Shown: positions 6,470 through 15,039, counted from the first letter of the stretch. The stretch: DNA of 25,743 bases from CAJBVG01 sp943360385 (GCA_943360385.1 CALRIM020000018.1:1-25743), one strand, 5' to 3'. Numbers and translations: made by a program. Notes: generated by a model from the letters alone, not told the origin.

Positions 6470-7666
6470 ATGAAACGCTTACTCGTAGTGCTTGCCCTTG
6501 TTTCTGCAACGGTATTATTTCAACAATGTAAAAAGGCAGAAGAATCTGTTACTAATAATACAACAGACTACCCCGCTATTACATCCACTTTCGGAACAAA
6601 AATAAATTTAAATGTATTGGCTAATTATGCATCTCAAGAAATTCCAGCTTACATCACTAGAGATAATACTCAAGGAAATGTTATTACTAATGCAAAGGCT
6701 ACGTTGGGTAGAGTTTTGTTTTACGATAAGAAATTAAGTTATGATAATACAGTTGCATGTGCAAGTTGCCATAAACAACAATTTGCATTTGGAGATACAG
6801 CTTTAGCAAGTAATGGAGTAAGTGGTGGCTTAACCGGTAGACACTCTATGAGGCTAATAAATGCAAGGTTCTCCGCAGAAACAAAATTTTTCTGGGACGA
6901 ACGTGCCGCAACTTTAGAAGCACAAACAACTCGACCAATACAAGATCATGCGGAAATGGGATACAGTGGAATTAGTGGTCGTCCAACAATTGCATCATTA
7001 ATTTCAAAAATGCAAGCTCTAGATTATTATAATGAGTTGTTTCAATTCGTATATGGCTCAACCGAAATTACTGAAGCTAAAATGCAAGAATGCTTAGCTC
7101 AATTTATTCGCAGTATTCAATCGTTCGATTCTAAATATGATGTGGGCAGAAAACAAGTGGCCAACGACAATCAGAATTTTCCAAATTTTACAGCACAAGA
7201 AAATGCCGGTAAAACGTTGTTTCTTGCAGCACCAAATTTCGATGCAACTGGTAACAGAATTGATGGAGGAGTTGGTTGTGATGGATGCCATAAAGCTCCA
7301 GAATTTGATATAGCACCGAACACTGGTAATAACGGAATAATTGGAGTACTTAATGGTTCTGGGATTGATGTTACCAATACTCGTGCACCATCCTTACGCG
7401 ACCTTGCAAATACTAATGGAGAACCAAATTCCCCAATGATGCATACAGGAATTTTAAAAACATTGCAACAAGTAGTTGGTCATTATGGAACTATTAATAT
7501 TGCTCCTGGAAATACAAATCTCGACCCTAAACTTCGCCCAAATGGATTCGGACAACAATTGCATTTAACACAAACAGATGTTCAATCGGTTATTGCATTT
7601 CTTAAAACCTTATCGGGAACAAATGTGTACACAGATGCTAAGTGGAGTGATCCGTTTTTGAATTAA
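6470..7666 (+). CDS. Di-haem cytochrome c peroxidase / MauG-family lipoprotein
   Basis: A 398-residue periplasmic lipoprotein. The signal peptide ends in a lipobox-like LFQQC, with C20 the likely lipidated residue. Two haem c attachment sites are visible: C97-A-S-C100-H101 and C270-D-G-C273-H274. Between them is the family signature FFWDERAATLEAQ and RPIQDHAEMG. SPMMHTGILKTL near residue 325 offers possible methionine/histidine ligands. Bacterial CcpA-type enzymes reduce hydrogen peroxide with electrons from cytochromes, while MauG-type relatives oxidise protein or small substrates; the sequence alone does not separate these. It is monocistronic, followed directly by a strong terminator hairpin at 7682-7715. 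A periplasmic facing with haem loading by a Ccm/Ccs system is expected from the family. Confidence 0.93.
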   Translation: MKRLLVVLALVSATVLFQQCKKAEESVTNNTTDYPAITSTFGTKINLNVLANYASQEIPAYITRDNTQGNVITNAKATLGRVLFYDKKLSYDNTVACASCHKQQFAFGDTALASNGVSGGLTGRHSMRLINARFSAETKFFWDERAATLEAQTTRPIQDHAEMGYSGISGRPTIASLISKMQALDYYNELFQFVYGSTEITEAKMQECLAQFIRSIQSFDSKYDVGRKQVANDNQNFPNFTAQENAGKTLFLAAPNFDATGNRIDGGVGCDGCHKAPEFDIAPNTGNNGIIGVLNGSGIDVTNTRAPSLRDLANTNGEPNSPMMHTGILKTLQQVVGHYGTINIAPGNTNLDPKLRPNGFGQQLHLTQTDVQSVIAFLKTLSGTNVYTDAKWSDPFLN

Positions 7667-7681
7667 AGTAGAAAAAGTTTA

Positions 7682-7715
7682 ATATATGCGGGATTTTATT
7701 TAATCCTGTATATAT
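7682..7715 (+). terminator. 14-pair hairpin after the di-haem peroxidase gene
   Basis: The arms 7682-7695 (ATATATGCGGGATT) and 7702-7715 (AATCCTGTATATAT) pair along all 14 positions, with two G-U wobbles, around a 6-base loop. It begins 15 bases after the stop. There is no long T-run after the stem, so it may stabilise the 3' end as well as, or instead of, terminating. Confidence 0.65.
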
Positions 7716-7721
7716 GCAGTA

Positions 7722-7754
7722 AAGTGGTGGCACGACTTAAGTGGTGGCACCACT
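7722..7754. repeat. Tandem 17-base near-palindromic unit (AAGTGGTGGCAC)
   Basis: AAGTGGTGGCAC occurs at 7722-7733 and 7739-7750, a 17-base period. Each unit is itself nearly palindromic around a central G: AAGTGGTG pairs with CACGACTT except at one position, and the second unit closes with CACCACT. It is squeezed between the peroxidase terminator and the stop codon of the M20 gene, with no gap to that stop. Confidence 0.6.
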
Positions 7755-8936
7755 CTACCTCCCCAACTCCTTTACCGCAATCCACGCCATTAATCCTGGT
7801 CCAATTTTCAAAGCATTTTCATCGATGTCGAAATTTGGAGTGTGTACAGATGCCGTAATTCCTTTTGCTTTATTTCCAGTACCTAGCCTGTAGAAGCTTG
7901 CTGGCATTACTTGTGAGTAGTATGCAAAATCTTCTGCAGCCATCCATATATCCAAGTCAACTACATTCTCTTCACCTAAATATTCTATTGCTGCATTTTT
8001 TGCAACTGCAGTTACTTGTTCATCGTTAATTAAAAATGGATATCCTCTTCTAATTTCTAATTCTAATTTTCCGCCCATACTTTCTACAATTCCTGTAGTA
8101 ATTGTACGAATATGCTCATGTGCTTTTGCTCTCCAATCTTCATCTAACGTACGAAAAGTACCTTCAATTAAAACTTCATTTGGAATTACATTGGTTGCTC
8201 CATTTGCAATTACTTTTCCGAACGATAATACTGATGGCATTTTTGGATCTGCATTTCTACTTACCACTTGTTGCAACGCAACAATCATATGAGATGCAAT
8301 AAGAACTGGATCGATGTTAAACTGTGGCATCGCTCCATGTCCTCCTTTTCCAATAACTTTTATGTATAACTCATCTGTAGAGGCCATGTATTTACCAGAA
8401 CGAAATCCAACTTTACCAGTTTCTATTAATGGCATTACATGCTGACCAACGATTGATTGAGCTTTTGGATTTTCTAATGCTCCTTCTTTAATCATGATGC
8501 TAGCTCCGCCTGGAAGTTTTTCTTCCGCTGGTTGAAAAATTGCTTTTACTGTTCCTTCCCAATCTGCTTTCGTTTCATTTAATATTTTTACCGCAGTAAG
8601 TAAAGAGGAGGTATGCACATCATGTCCACAAGCATGCATTACACCTGCATTTTTAGACTTATAAGAAACATCATTTGTTTCTTGAATCGGCAAAGCATCA
8701 ATATCCGCTCTTAGTGCTACTACTTTTTTAGTTGAATTTTTTCCTTTGATGTGAGCAACAATTCCAGTTTCTGCTTTTATTTCAAACTCAATTCCCATTT
8801 GGGTTAATTGTGTTTGTATATATTTTGATGTTTCAAATTCCTGAAAAGATAACTCAGGATTCGAATGAATATGATGTCTGTACGATTGTGTTTCAGAAAA
8901 ATATTTTTCAGAAAGTGATTTAATTTTTTCTAACAT
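7755..8936 (-). CDS. M20 family amidohydrolase / peptidase (hippurate hydrolase-like)
   Basis: About 393 residues, cytoplasmic, no signal peptide. Motifs of the M20D amidohydrolase group, numbered from the ATG: DIDALPIQE near 78-86, the metal-binding HACGHD with C103 and H105, QPAEEKLPGGA with E138-E139, H166 in GQHV, and a C-terminal AAEDFAYYSQ. The family removes N-acyl groups from amino acids or cleaves small amide substrates using a di-metal site. I chose the ATG at 8936, five bases past the M28 stop. The frame stays open to a TTG at 8960, which would overlap the upstream gene and add eight poorly matching residues. Spacing shows an operon with the M28 exopeptidase, suggesting joint peptide or acyl-amino-acid breakdown. 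Confidence 0.93.
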   Translation of the reverse strand: MLEKIKSLSEKYFSETQSYRHHIHSNPELSFQEFETSKYIQTQLTQMGIEFEIKAETGIVAHIKGKNSTKKVVALRADIDALPIQETNDVSYKSKNAGVMHACGHDVHTSSLLTAVKILNETKADWEGTVKAIFQPAEEKLPGGASIMIKEGALENPKAQSIVGQHVMPLIETGKVGFRSGKYMASTDELYIKVIGKGGHGAMPQFNIDPVLIASHMIVALQQVVSRNADPKMPSVLSFGKVIANGATNVIPNEVLIEGTFRTLDEDWRAKAHEHIRTITTGIVESMGGKLELEIRRGYPFLINDEQVTAVAKNAAIEYLGEENVVDLDIWMAAEDFAYYSQVMPASFYRLGTGNKAKGITASVHTPNFDIDENALKIGPGLMAWIAVKELGR

Positions 8937-8940
8937 GATG

Positions 8941-10296
8941 TTATAATCCGTATTGATCAATCAAATATACTAAAGCTGCCATAGACGCAGCACCTAATTC
9001 TAATTCTCTTTTATTTACAGCCTCAAATACATCGGTTGCTGCATGGTGTACATCAAAGTATCGCTGCGAATCCGGACGATACCCAATTAATGAAACACTT
9101 TGAGCCTTCAATGGTCCAATATCAGAACCACTGCCGCCCTTTTCAATTTCATGCAAACCATAAGGTTTTAAAAGGTATTCCCACGATTGTATTTTAGATA
9201 CCACAGCCGCTGGTGCGTCAATATCAAAACCTCTTGGAGTAAATCCACCCGCATCTGCTTCTATCGCGGCTAAATGTTTTTCATTTAATCGTTTTGCCTC
9301 TTCAGCATATTTTAATCCTCCACGCAAACCGTTTTCTTCATTCATAAACATTACTGCTCTTATCGTATGCTTAGGTTTTATTCCAAGGGTTTTAAATAGG
9401 TGTAATACTTCTAATGATTGAACACAACCAGTTCCATCATCATGCGCACCTTCTCCTAAATCCCAAGAGTCTAAATGTCCGCCAATAGTAATTATTTGAT
9501 CTGGGAATTCTGTTCCTTTCATTTCAGCAATTACATTATACGAAACTTTATCTGGTAGAGTATCACAATTAAACTTGATGAATAATTGAGTACTCTGTTT
9601 TTTTATGGATGCACTTAAAAGGTCTGCATCTCTTGTAGATATTGCTGCTGATGGAATTCTAGGAAATTTTGCATCATACCTCATCGCACCTGTATGAGGG
9701 AATTCATCTGTTCGTAAATTCATCGAACGAACTACACATGCAATTGCACCATATTTTGCAGCTCTAGATGCACCACCTCCTCTTTGATTTACGGCTCCAC
9801 CATATGCACGGAAAGTTTCCAGATGAGTTGGTTCCATTGGTCTGCTAAAGAATACAATTTTCCCTTTTATATTTTTCTCTCCTAATTGATCTAACTCTTC
9901 AAATGTTTTTACTTCTACTACTTCTGCTTTTATTCCTTTTGATGGTGTTGCTACCGAACCTCCCAATGCACAAATATTAACAGATGTTTTGGTAGTTACT
10001 ATTTCTGCTTTCGCTTGGTCCAATCTTCTCCAAACCGGAACTTTTAATTCTTGTAAATACACACGATCAAATCCATACGATTTCATTTTCTCTTCGAAAT
10101 ATTTCACTGCTTTATCAGCATTTTCCGAACCACTTAATCTCGGACCAATATTCTTACATAAGAACCTTAGATTCTCATAACAATCGCTTTTAGTAAGCGC
10201 TGCCTTATAAATATTACTAATATTGGTTGAATCGTTTTGCTGCGCAAAACTTAAAAAGGGAAGAAATAGGAGGAGGAATAAGAGTGATTTTTTCAT
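8941..10296 (-). CDS. M28 family zinc exopeptidase (carboxypeptidase Q-like), secreted
   Basis: A 451-residue exported metallopeptidase. The signal peptide is 1-18, MKKSLLFLLLFLPFLSFA. Zinc and catalytic residues of M28 are all visible: H274 and D276 in GGHLDSWD, D286/D287 in HDDGTG, E320-E321 in FMNEENG, D348 in EADAG, and the last histidine at about 417-418 in VHHAATD. A PA-like region lies at about 120-240, inserted before the catalytic core as in plasma glutamate carboxypeptidase. The family releases single residues or dipeptides from short peptides. It stands first in a two-gene operon, with the M20 gene starting five bases after its stop. Its leader holds an octad repeat array derived from the 3' end of the RNase G gene. 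Confidence 0.93.
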   Translation of the reverse strand: MKKSLLFLLLFLPFLSFAQQNDSTNISNIYKAALTKSDCYENLRFLCKNIGPRLSGSENADKAVKYFEEKMKSYGFDRVYLQELKVPVWRRLDQAKAEIVTTKTSVNICALGGSVATPSKGIKAEVVEVKTFEELDQLGEKNIKGKIVFFSRPMEPTHLETFRAYGGAVNQRGGGASRAAKYGAIACVVRSMNLRTDEFPHTGAMRYDAKFPRIPSAAISTRDADLLSASIKKQSTQLFIKFNCDTLPDKVSYNVIAEMKGTEFPDQIITIGGHLDSWDLGEGAHDDGTGCVQSLEVLHLFKTLGIKPKHTIRAVMFMNEENGLRGGLKYAEEAKRLNEKHLAAIEADAGGFTPRGFDIDAPAAVVSKIQSWEYLLKPYGLHEIEKGGSGSDIGPLKAQSVSLIGYRPDSQRYFDVHHAATDVFEAVNKRELELGAASMAALVYLIDQYGL

Positions 10297-10312
10297 ACTT
10301 AAAAGTATAAAA

Positions 10313-10376
10313 AATTAGCCAATATGCCAATTAGCTAATTAAAGCAGCACATTAGCATATCAGCATCCTAGCATAT
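10313..10376. repeat. Octad array between RNase G and the M28 gene
   Basis: Eight 8-base words keep phase without interruption. The left four are of AATTAGCC/AATATGCC type and the right four of TAGCATAT/CAGCATCC type. Base 10376 is also the last base of the rng stop codon. Bases 10311-10334 match the complement of 16992-17015 at 24 of 24 positions, so this word set is dispersed. AATTAGCTAATT at 10329-10340 is a perfect 12-base palindrome. The element sits in a tandem, not convergent, junction. Confidence 0.65.
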
Positions 10377-11929
10377 TAAAGCACGATTTCTTCTAGCTTC
10401 GAATTAAAAAACTTGTACTGTAAATACTGATGGTTATTATCAGCTTTTACCTTAATCCATTTTTTGTATTTGAAATACCATTTAACTTGGCGAGATAGTA
10501 AACCTTTTTTCAAGTAAGCTTCAATGAATGGGTGAACAGATAGAGTTACACCATTTTCATTTTGCTCATTTAAAACATAGTTTAAATTATTCTCGATGTC
10601 ATCTAATAAAATAATACTTGCACGAATTTCTCCGGTACCACCACAACTTGGACATTTCTCAACGGTTACAATGCTCATTTCCGGACGAACACGTTGACGA
10701 GTAATTTGTACTAGGCCAAAACGGCTAGGGGGTAAGATGGTATGTTTTGCTCGGTCTTCGAGCATTAATTCTTTTAAATGATCGAATAAAATTTTCTTGT
10801 TTGAAGCTTTATGCATATCGATAAAATCGATGACAATAATTCCTCCCATATCGCGTAAACGTAGTTGACGTGCAATTTCTTTTGCCGCTTCCATATTTAC
10901 TTGCAAGGCATTTTCTTCTTGATTTATTTCTGTAGAATTTCTGTTTCCAGAGTTTACATCGATAACATGTAGTGCTTCGGTATGCTCAATAATTAAATAA
11001 GCACCACCATGTATGTTAACTGTTTTCCCAAATAAACCTTTTATCTGACGCTCCACTCCGAAGTGTTCGAAAATTTGTTCTTTGCCTTTATAAAGCTTTA
11101 CAATTTTCTCTTGCTCAGGAGCTATCTGATGTATGTAATTCTTTATGTCTTCGTAAATTTCTGGACTATCTACATGGATATTATTGAAAGAAGCATTGAG
11201 CATATCTCTTAATACCGTAGCAGTTTTGTCCATTTCACCAAGAATTCTTTTACCTGGTTCTGTGGTTACTATTTTAGCGGAAAAGTTTTCCCAACGTGCT
11301 ACTAATTCATTTAAGTCGTTGTGTAATTCTCCTACACCTTTTCCTTCGGAAACAGTACGGATAATTACTCCAAAATTCTTTGGTTTAACGCTTTCAATGA
11401 TTTTCTTTAAGCGATTTCGTTCACCAGCAGTTTTTATTTTTTTAGATACAGATATAGTATCTGAAAAAGGAACTAATACCACATATCTGCCTGCCATAGA
11501 TATTTCAGAACTCAAACGAGGTCCTTTAGATGAAATAGGTTCTTTGGCGATTTGAACTGGAATGATTAGGTTTTTCCCTAAAACTTCTGTGATCTTACCA
11601 CTTTTATTAATGTCCTCTTCTAAACGGAAGTTTTCTAATTTGATCACTTCATTTTTAGGAGCTGTACGAAGTCTCTTCGTATATTTCAAAAGGGTTTGTA
11701 CCTGCGAGCCAAGGTCGAGGTAATGTAGGAATGCATCTTTTTCATATCCTACATCAACGAATGCAGCGTTCAAGCCAGGCATTATCTTTTTGATACGCCC
11801 AAGATAAATATCACCCACAGAAAAGTTATTATTAACCTTTTCGTGGTGTAATTCAATCAGTTGCTTGTCCTGCATCAATGCCAACACTACGCCTGTAGGA
11901 GTGGCATTAATAACAAGTTCTTTGTTCAA
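10376..11929 (-). CDS. rng: Ribonuclease G / Rne-Rng family endoribonuclease
   Basis: A 517-residue cytoplasmic endoribonuclease for mRNA decay and rRNA 5'-end processing. The N-terminal S1-type domain covers about 35-130, with a charged insertion near 78-112. The RNase H-like and DNase I-like catalytic region follows. Putative Mg-binding aspartates are D324 in HVIDVNSGN and D368 in IIVIDFIDM, and the zinc-link CPSCGG is at C426-C429. It lacks the long C-terminal scaffold of RNase E, so RNase G is the better name. The start is TTG at 11929: an in-frame TGA lies six codons upstream, no ATG intervenes, and the protein opens MNKELVINATPTG as in relatives. Upstream is a perfect hairpin at 12009-12041, then the small ribosomal protein gene. 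Confidence 0.95.
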   Translation of the reverse strand: MNKELVINATPTGVVLALMQDKQLIELHHEKVNNNFSVGDIYLGRIKKIMPGLNAAFVDVGYEKDAFLHYLDLGSQVQTLLKYTKRLRTAPKNEVIKLENFRLEEDINKSGKITEVLGKNLIIPVQIAKEPISSKGPRLSSEISMAGRYVVLVPFSDTISVSKKIKTAGERNRLKKIIESVKPKNFGVIIRTVSEGKGVGELHNDLNELVARWENFSAKIVTTEPGKRILGEMDKTATVLRDMLNASFNNIHVDSPEIYEDIKNYIHQIAPEQEKIVKLYKGKEQIFEHFGVERQIKGLFGKTVNIHGGAYLIIEHTEALHVIDVNSGNRNSTEINQEENALQVNMEAAKEIARQLRLRDMGGIIVIDFIDMHKASNKKILFDHLKELMLEDRAKHTILPPSRFGLVQITRQRVRPEMSIVTVEKCPSCGGTGEIRASIILLDDIENNLNYVLNEQNENGVTLSVHPFIEAYLKKGLLSRQVKWYFKYKKWIKVKADNNHQYLQYKFFNSKLEEIVL

Positions 11930-12008
11930 GTTAAATTCTTTTTTTCACACATCTCCCCTGCCATACATAAAAAAGAACAGCTACTTACTATGAATGAAAA
12001 CAAATAAG

Positions 12009-12041
12009 TCATGCACGAAAACGCAATGCGCTCGTGCATGA
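12009..12041 (-). terminator. Perfect 10-pair hairpin between the COX24-type gene and rng
   Basis: TCATGCACGA at 12009-12018 and TCGTGCATGA at 12032-12041 are exact complements. CGC and GCG inside the loop can extend the fold. On the minus strand the stem is followed by CTTATTTGTTTT, a modest T-rich tail, so termination after the small ribosomal gene is likely. It also lies 80 bases before the rng start and could be part of that leader. Confidence 0.6.
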
Positions 12042-12069
12042 TAAAAGATTGTACAGCTTAATTAAAAGC

Positions 12070-12159
12070 TTATTTCTTTTTATGTCTGTTTTTTCTCAAA
12101 CGTTTTTTACGTTTGTGAGTAGCCATCTTATGTCTTTTTCTTTTCTTACCGCTTGGCAT
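12070..12159 (-). CDS. AURKAIP1/COX24-domain small ribosomal protein (bS22/mS38-like), 29 residues
   Basis: A 29-residue, extremely basic peptide opening MPSGKKRKRHKMATHKRKKR and ending in a Lys-rich tail with TAA at 12072-12070. The SGKKRKRHKMATHKRKKR core matches the AURKAIP1/COX24 domain, whose mitochondrial member mS38 and mycobacterial member bS22 sit in the small ribosomal subunit near helix 44. Assignment as a ribosomal protein here is by family knowledge. It is the third gene in a minus-strand run HU, TPR protein, this gene, then rng. The 25-base spacing after the TPR gene suggests co-transcription. It is short enough that length cut-offs would miss it. Confidence 0.88.
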   Translation of the reverse strand: MPSGKKRKRHKMATHKRKKRLRKNRHKKK

Positions 12160-12184
12160 AAGTTCAATGTTTAAAGTGATACAA

Positions 12185-13033
12185 TTATTTTTCTAATTTC
12201 TTTATATACTCATCTACACCTGCTATTATTTGTGGATCGATGATATACTCTTTAGCTTTCTTTAATGCTTTAATAGCTTCAACTTTATTTCCGCTTTGCT
12301 CATAAGATTCTGCAAGCATTGCATAGTTTTCTGCACTTGGTTTCTTTTTTACTACGGTTTCGAATCGGCTAATTGCCTTGTCGAATTGACCAGATTTCAT
12401 AGAGAACATTCCAAGATTCAAATTCGCATTAACATTCTCAGGGTCTGCCGCAACTACCTCTCGTAGAAGCATAATTCCCTGCATTGGGTTCTCAGAAGCA
12501 TCCACATAACATGTTGCCACACCTGTTTTAGCATCTAAGTTTTTTGGATCCAATTCCATGGCTTTCTGATAGCTCGATTTTGCCTTCTCTACAAGTAGAG
12601 GAGTGATGTTGCTATCTGTACCAGCTCTGTAAGCCTCACGGAACGCGTCTCCTGCCTTAACATACATTTCTGCGTTAGATGCATCCTTTTCGCTTTGTTC
12701 AAGGTAAAGTAACGCTGCTACAGCATATTGTTTGTAGGCAAAATAAGCATCGGCTAATTCGAGACGAGTCTCTTTTTGCTGATCAGCCGATGCTTCTTCA
12801 AACTTTTTTTCCAACAAGTTGATGTTATTTTTAACATCTGTCGGAACATTATTCAAGGCATTGCTTTTTAACTCTTGTAAGTTTAAAACTGCACTCGAAG
12901 GTTTTGTTTCTTGTTCTGCTCTTCCACCACCTTTGTTAGAACTTGGAGCCTTAATATCTAAATTCCATAATACTGTTACCAGAATTACGGCCGAAAATAT
13001 TAATACCCATTGTAACTTGTTTGGTGAACGCAT
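12185..13033 (-). CDS. Membrane-anchored TPR repeat protein
   Basis: A 282-residue protein with one N-terminal membrane helix at about 8-24 (LQWVLIFSAVILVTVLW) after a short basic start, so a signal-anchor with the bulk outside the cytoplasm is likely. A low-complexity linker at 30-60 is followed by tetratricopeptide repeats from about 80 to 270. Clear examples are the helix pairs around AKSSYQKAMELDPKNLDAKTG, NANLNLGMFSMKSGQFDKAI, and the C-terminal AENYAMLAESYEQSGNKVEA. TPRs hold protein partners; none is known here. The start lies three bases past the HU stop, a tight operon. This HU, TPR, COX24-type, rng order is one I recall in other Bacteroidota genomes, but the TPR protein itself is uncharacterised. 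Confidence 0.9.
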   Translation of the reverse strand: MRSPNKLQWVLIFSAVILVTVLWNLDIKAPSSNKGGGRAEQETKPSSAVLNLQELKSNALNNVPTDVKNNINLLEKKFEEASADQQKETRLELADAYFAYKQYAVAALLYLEQSEKDASNAEMYVKAGDAFREAYRAGTDSNITPLLVEKAKSSYQKAMELDPKNLDAKTGVATCYVDASENPMQGIMLLREVVAADPENVNANLNLGMFSMKSGQFDKAISRFETVVKKKPSAENYAMLAESYEQSGNKVEAIKALKKAKEYIIDPQIIAGVDEYIKKLEK

Positions 13034-13036
13034 AAA

Positions 13037-13345
13037 TTATTTTACTTCAGCAACTGTTTTGTTTTTGCTTGAGTTTTTTACTTTCTCAACAAAAGTTTTT
13101 GCTGGTTTAAAACTTGGCACAAAGTGCTCAGGGATGATAATGGCTGTGTTTTTTGAAATGTTTCTTGCCGTTTTCTTAGCTCTTTTTTTAACGATAAAAG
13201 AACCAAAACCTCTTACATACACGTTTTCACCTTCTTGAAGCGACCCTTTTATAACTTTGAAGAAAGACTCCACTGTTTCTTGTACGTCTACTTTTTCGAT
13301 TCCTGTCTTCGCTGCGATCTCAGCGATAATTTCAGCCTTAGTCAT
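13037..13345 (-). CDS. HU/IHF-family nucleoid DNA-binding protein
   Basis: A 102-residue histone-like protein. The N-terminal helical dimer region (TKAEIIAEIAAKTGIEKVDV) is followed by the family signature VRGFGSFIVKKRAKKTARN at about 44-62. The beta-arm then carries the DNA-intercalating proline region (IIIPEHFVPSFKPAK). It is slightly longer than E. coli HU (90 residues) because of a Ser/Lys/Val tail. It bends DNA and contributes to nucleoid structure. It starts with ATG at 13345, diverges from mutY across about 150 bases, and heads the four-gene minus-strand run. HU and IHF subtypes cannot be separated here. Confidence 0.95.
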   Translation of the reverse strand: MTKAEIIAEIAAKTGIEKVDVQETVESFFKVIKGSLQEGENVYVRGFGSFIVKKRAKKTARNISKNTAIIIPEHFVPSFKPAKTFVEKVKNSSKNKTVAEVK

Positions 13346-13496
13346 TGTTTCTAGTATTTATTTATTATATAATTAATTGCTCTTTTTGGGGATGCAATTA
13401 TAGGGCTTTTCATCCATAATCAGAAATAAAATCTTAAAAATCACACATTTGCTTTTTTTAATTGGCTTTTTATAAGTTATTAAGATATTTGAACCC

Positions 13497-14537
13497 ATGC
13501 AGGTAAGTAATACGCTCATTTTGTGGTATAATAAGAATAAACGTGATTTGCCTTGGCGAAACACAAAGGACCCTTATATTATATGGTTATCGGAAATAAT
13601 TCTTCAACAAACGAGGGTGGAGCAAGGATTACCTTACTTTAATCATTTTGTAGAAAAATACCCAACGGTAAAGGATTTAGCACTTGCTTCCGAGGATGAA
13701 GTCATGCGATCATGGCAAGGATTGGGCTATTATAGCAGGGCTAGAAATTTACATACAGCAGCTAAACAAGTTTTTTCAACCTATAATTCCATTTTCCCGA
13801 ATACTTATGCAGAACTAATTAAATTGAAAGGAATTGGAGAATATACAGCTGCGGCCATCTCTTCTTTTGCTTTTCAAGAAGTTCAGCCTGTTTTGGATGG
13901 AAATGTTTTTAGATTTCTCTCTAGGTATTTTGGCATTAAAACGCCAATCAACTCACCAAAAGCTAAAAAAGAATTTATAGAAGTTGCGATTCAGTTAATA
14001 GACCATCTTCAACCAGACTTGTTTAATCAAGCCATCATGGAATTTGGCGCACTTCAATGCAAGCCTCAAAATCCAAATTGCCTGGATTGTCCATTACAGC
14101 ATTCATGCGTAGCATTTGAAAGAAATGAGGTACATCTCTTGCCAATAAAAGAAAAGAAACTAAAGCGTTCCATTCGTTTCTTTTATTATTTCGTTTACAG
14201 ATTCGATAATAAAATTGCACTTTCTAAAAGAACCCAAAAAGATATTTGGCAACAATTATATGAATTCCCAATGTTTGAATCGGGATTAGAATTAAATGAA
14301 AATGAAATTTTAGCCCAAGCAAAAGAGCTGAGTTTGCTATCCAATAATTCTGAAATTTTATCAATTTCTAAAAAAATCAAACATGTTTTAAGTCATCAAG
14401 ATATTTATGCAAGATTTTTTGAAATTCGCGACCCGCATTTTCAGCATCAAAATCGTGGAAAATACCTATATATTAAGGATGACGAAATAAGGGATTTTGC
14501 ATTACCCCGTTTAATCGAGCAGTACTTACAAAAATAA
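13497..14537 (+). CDS. mutY: A/G-specific adenine glycosylase
   Basis: A 346-residue base-excision repair enzyme that removes adenine mispaired with 8-oxoguanine. Landmarks: E33 in the LSEIILQQTRVE motif; a helix-hairpin-helix at about 109-122 (LKGIGEYTAAAISSF) and catalytic D134 in VLDGNVFRF. The 4Fe-4S cluster loop C188-X6-C195-X2-C198-X5-C204 has the canonical MutY spacing. A Nudix-like C-terminal domain that reads 8-oxoG covers about 225-346. The ATG at 13497 is the only sensible start. It leads the plus-strand run mutY, ssb, gldE, gldD, a neighbourhood typical of Bacteroidota, with 33 bases to ssb. Confidence 0.97.
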   Translation: MQVSNTLILWYNKNKRDLPWRNTKDPYIIWLSEIILQQTRVEQGLPYFNHFVEKYPTVKDLALASEDEVMRSWQGLGYYSRARNLHTAAKQVFSTYNSIFPNTYAELIKLKGIGEYTAAAISSFAFQEVQPVLDGNVFRFLSRYFGIKTPINSPKAKKEFIEVAIQLIDHLQPDLFNQAIMEFGALQCKPQNPNCLDCPLQHSCVAFERNEVHLLPIKEKKLKRSIRFFYYFVYRFDNKIALSKRTQKDIWQQLYEFPMFESGLELNENEILAQAKELSLLSNNSEILSISKKIKHVLSHQDIYARFFEIRDPHFQHQNRGKYLYIKDDEIRDFALPRLIEQYLQK

Positions 14538-14570
14538 TTCATACCTTTATTCTATTAAAAAACAGATATT

Positions 14571-15017
14571 ATGTCAGGTGTAAACAAAGTAATTTTAGTC
14601 GGACATTTGGGCAAGGACCCAGAAGTTAGGCATTTGGAGAATGGTGTGAACGTAGCTTCGTTTTCTTTGGCAACAACAGAAACAATAACTAACAAAAGTG
14701 GGGAGAGACAAGACTTAACAGAGTGGCACAATATTGTGGTGTGGAGAGGTCTTGCTGATGTTGCAGAGAAATATTTACGTAAAGGAAAGTTAATTTATTT
14801 AGAAGGTAAAATCAGAACTCGTTCTTGGGAAGATAAAGAAGGAGTGAAGAGATATACTACGGAAGTTGTAGCAGATACTTTCACAATGTTAGGTAAAAAG
14901 GATGATGGAGGAACTCCACCTTCACCTTCTGCTGCACCATCAAATGCAAAAACAGATTTACCTTCAACATCAGATATTATGAGCGATTCTGAAGGTGCAG
15001 ATGATTTACCATTTTAA
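14571..15017 (+). CDS. ssb: Single-stranded DNA-binding protein
   Basis: A 148-residue protein. The OB fold spans about 1-108 (VNKVILVGHLGKDPEVRHLENG, WHNIVVWRGLADVAEKYLRKG). A flexible Pro/Ser/Ala linker follows at 112-138, and the acidic tail ends DDLPF, the standard docking peptide for replication and repair enzymes. It forms tetramers that coat single-stranded DNA. The ATG at 14571 is 33 bases past mutY, and gldE starts 22 bases after the stop, consistent with co-transcription. Confidence 0.97.
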   Translation: MSGVNKVILVGHLGKDPEVRHLENGVNVASFSLATTETITNKSGERQDLTEWHNIVVWRGLADVAEKYLRKGKLIYLEGKIRTRSWEDKEGVKRYTTEVVADTFTMLGKKDDGGTPPSPSAAPSNAKTDLPSTSDIMSDSEGADDLPF

Positions 15018-15039
15018 TTATTAAACTAAAAAGAAAATT

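Noticed and set aside
8937..8960. TTG start for the M20 gene overlapping the M28 gene
   Set aside because: The ATG at 8936 gives normal operon spacing and a family-like N-terminus.
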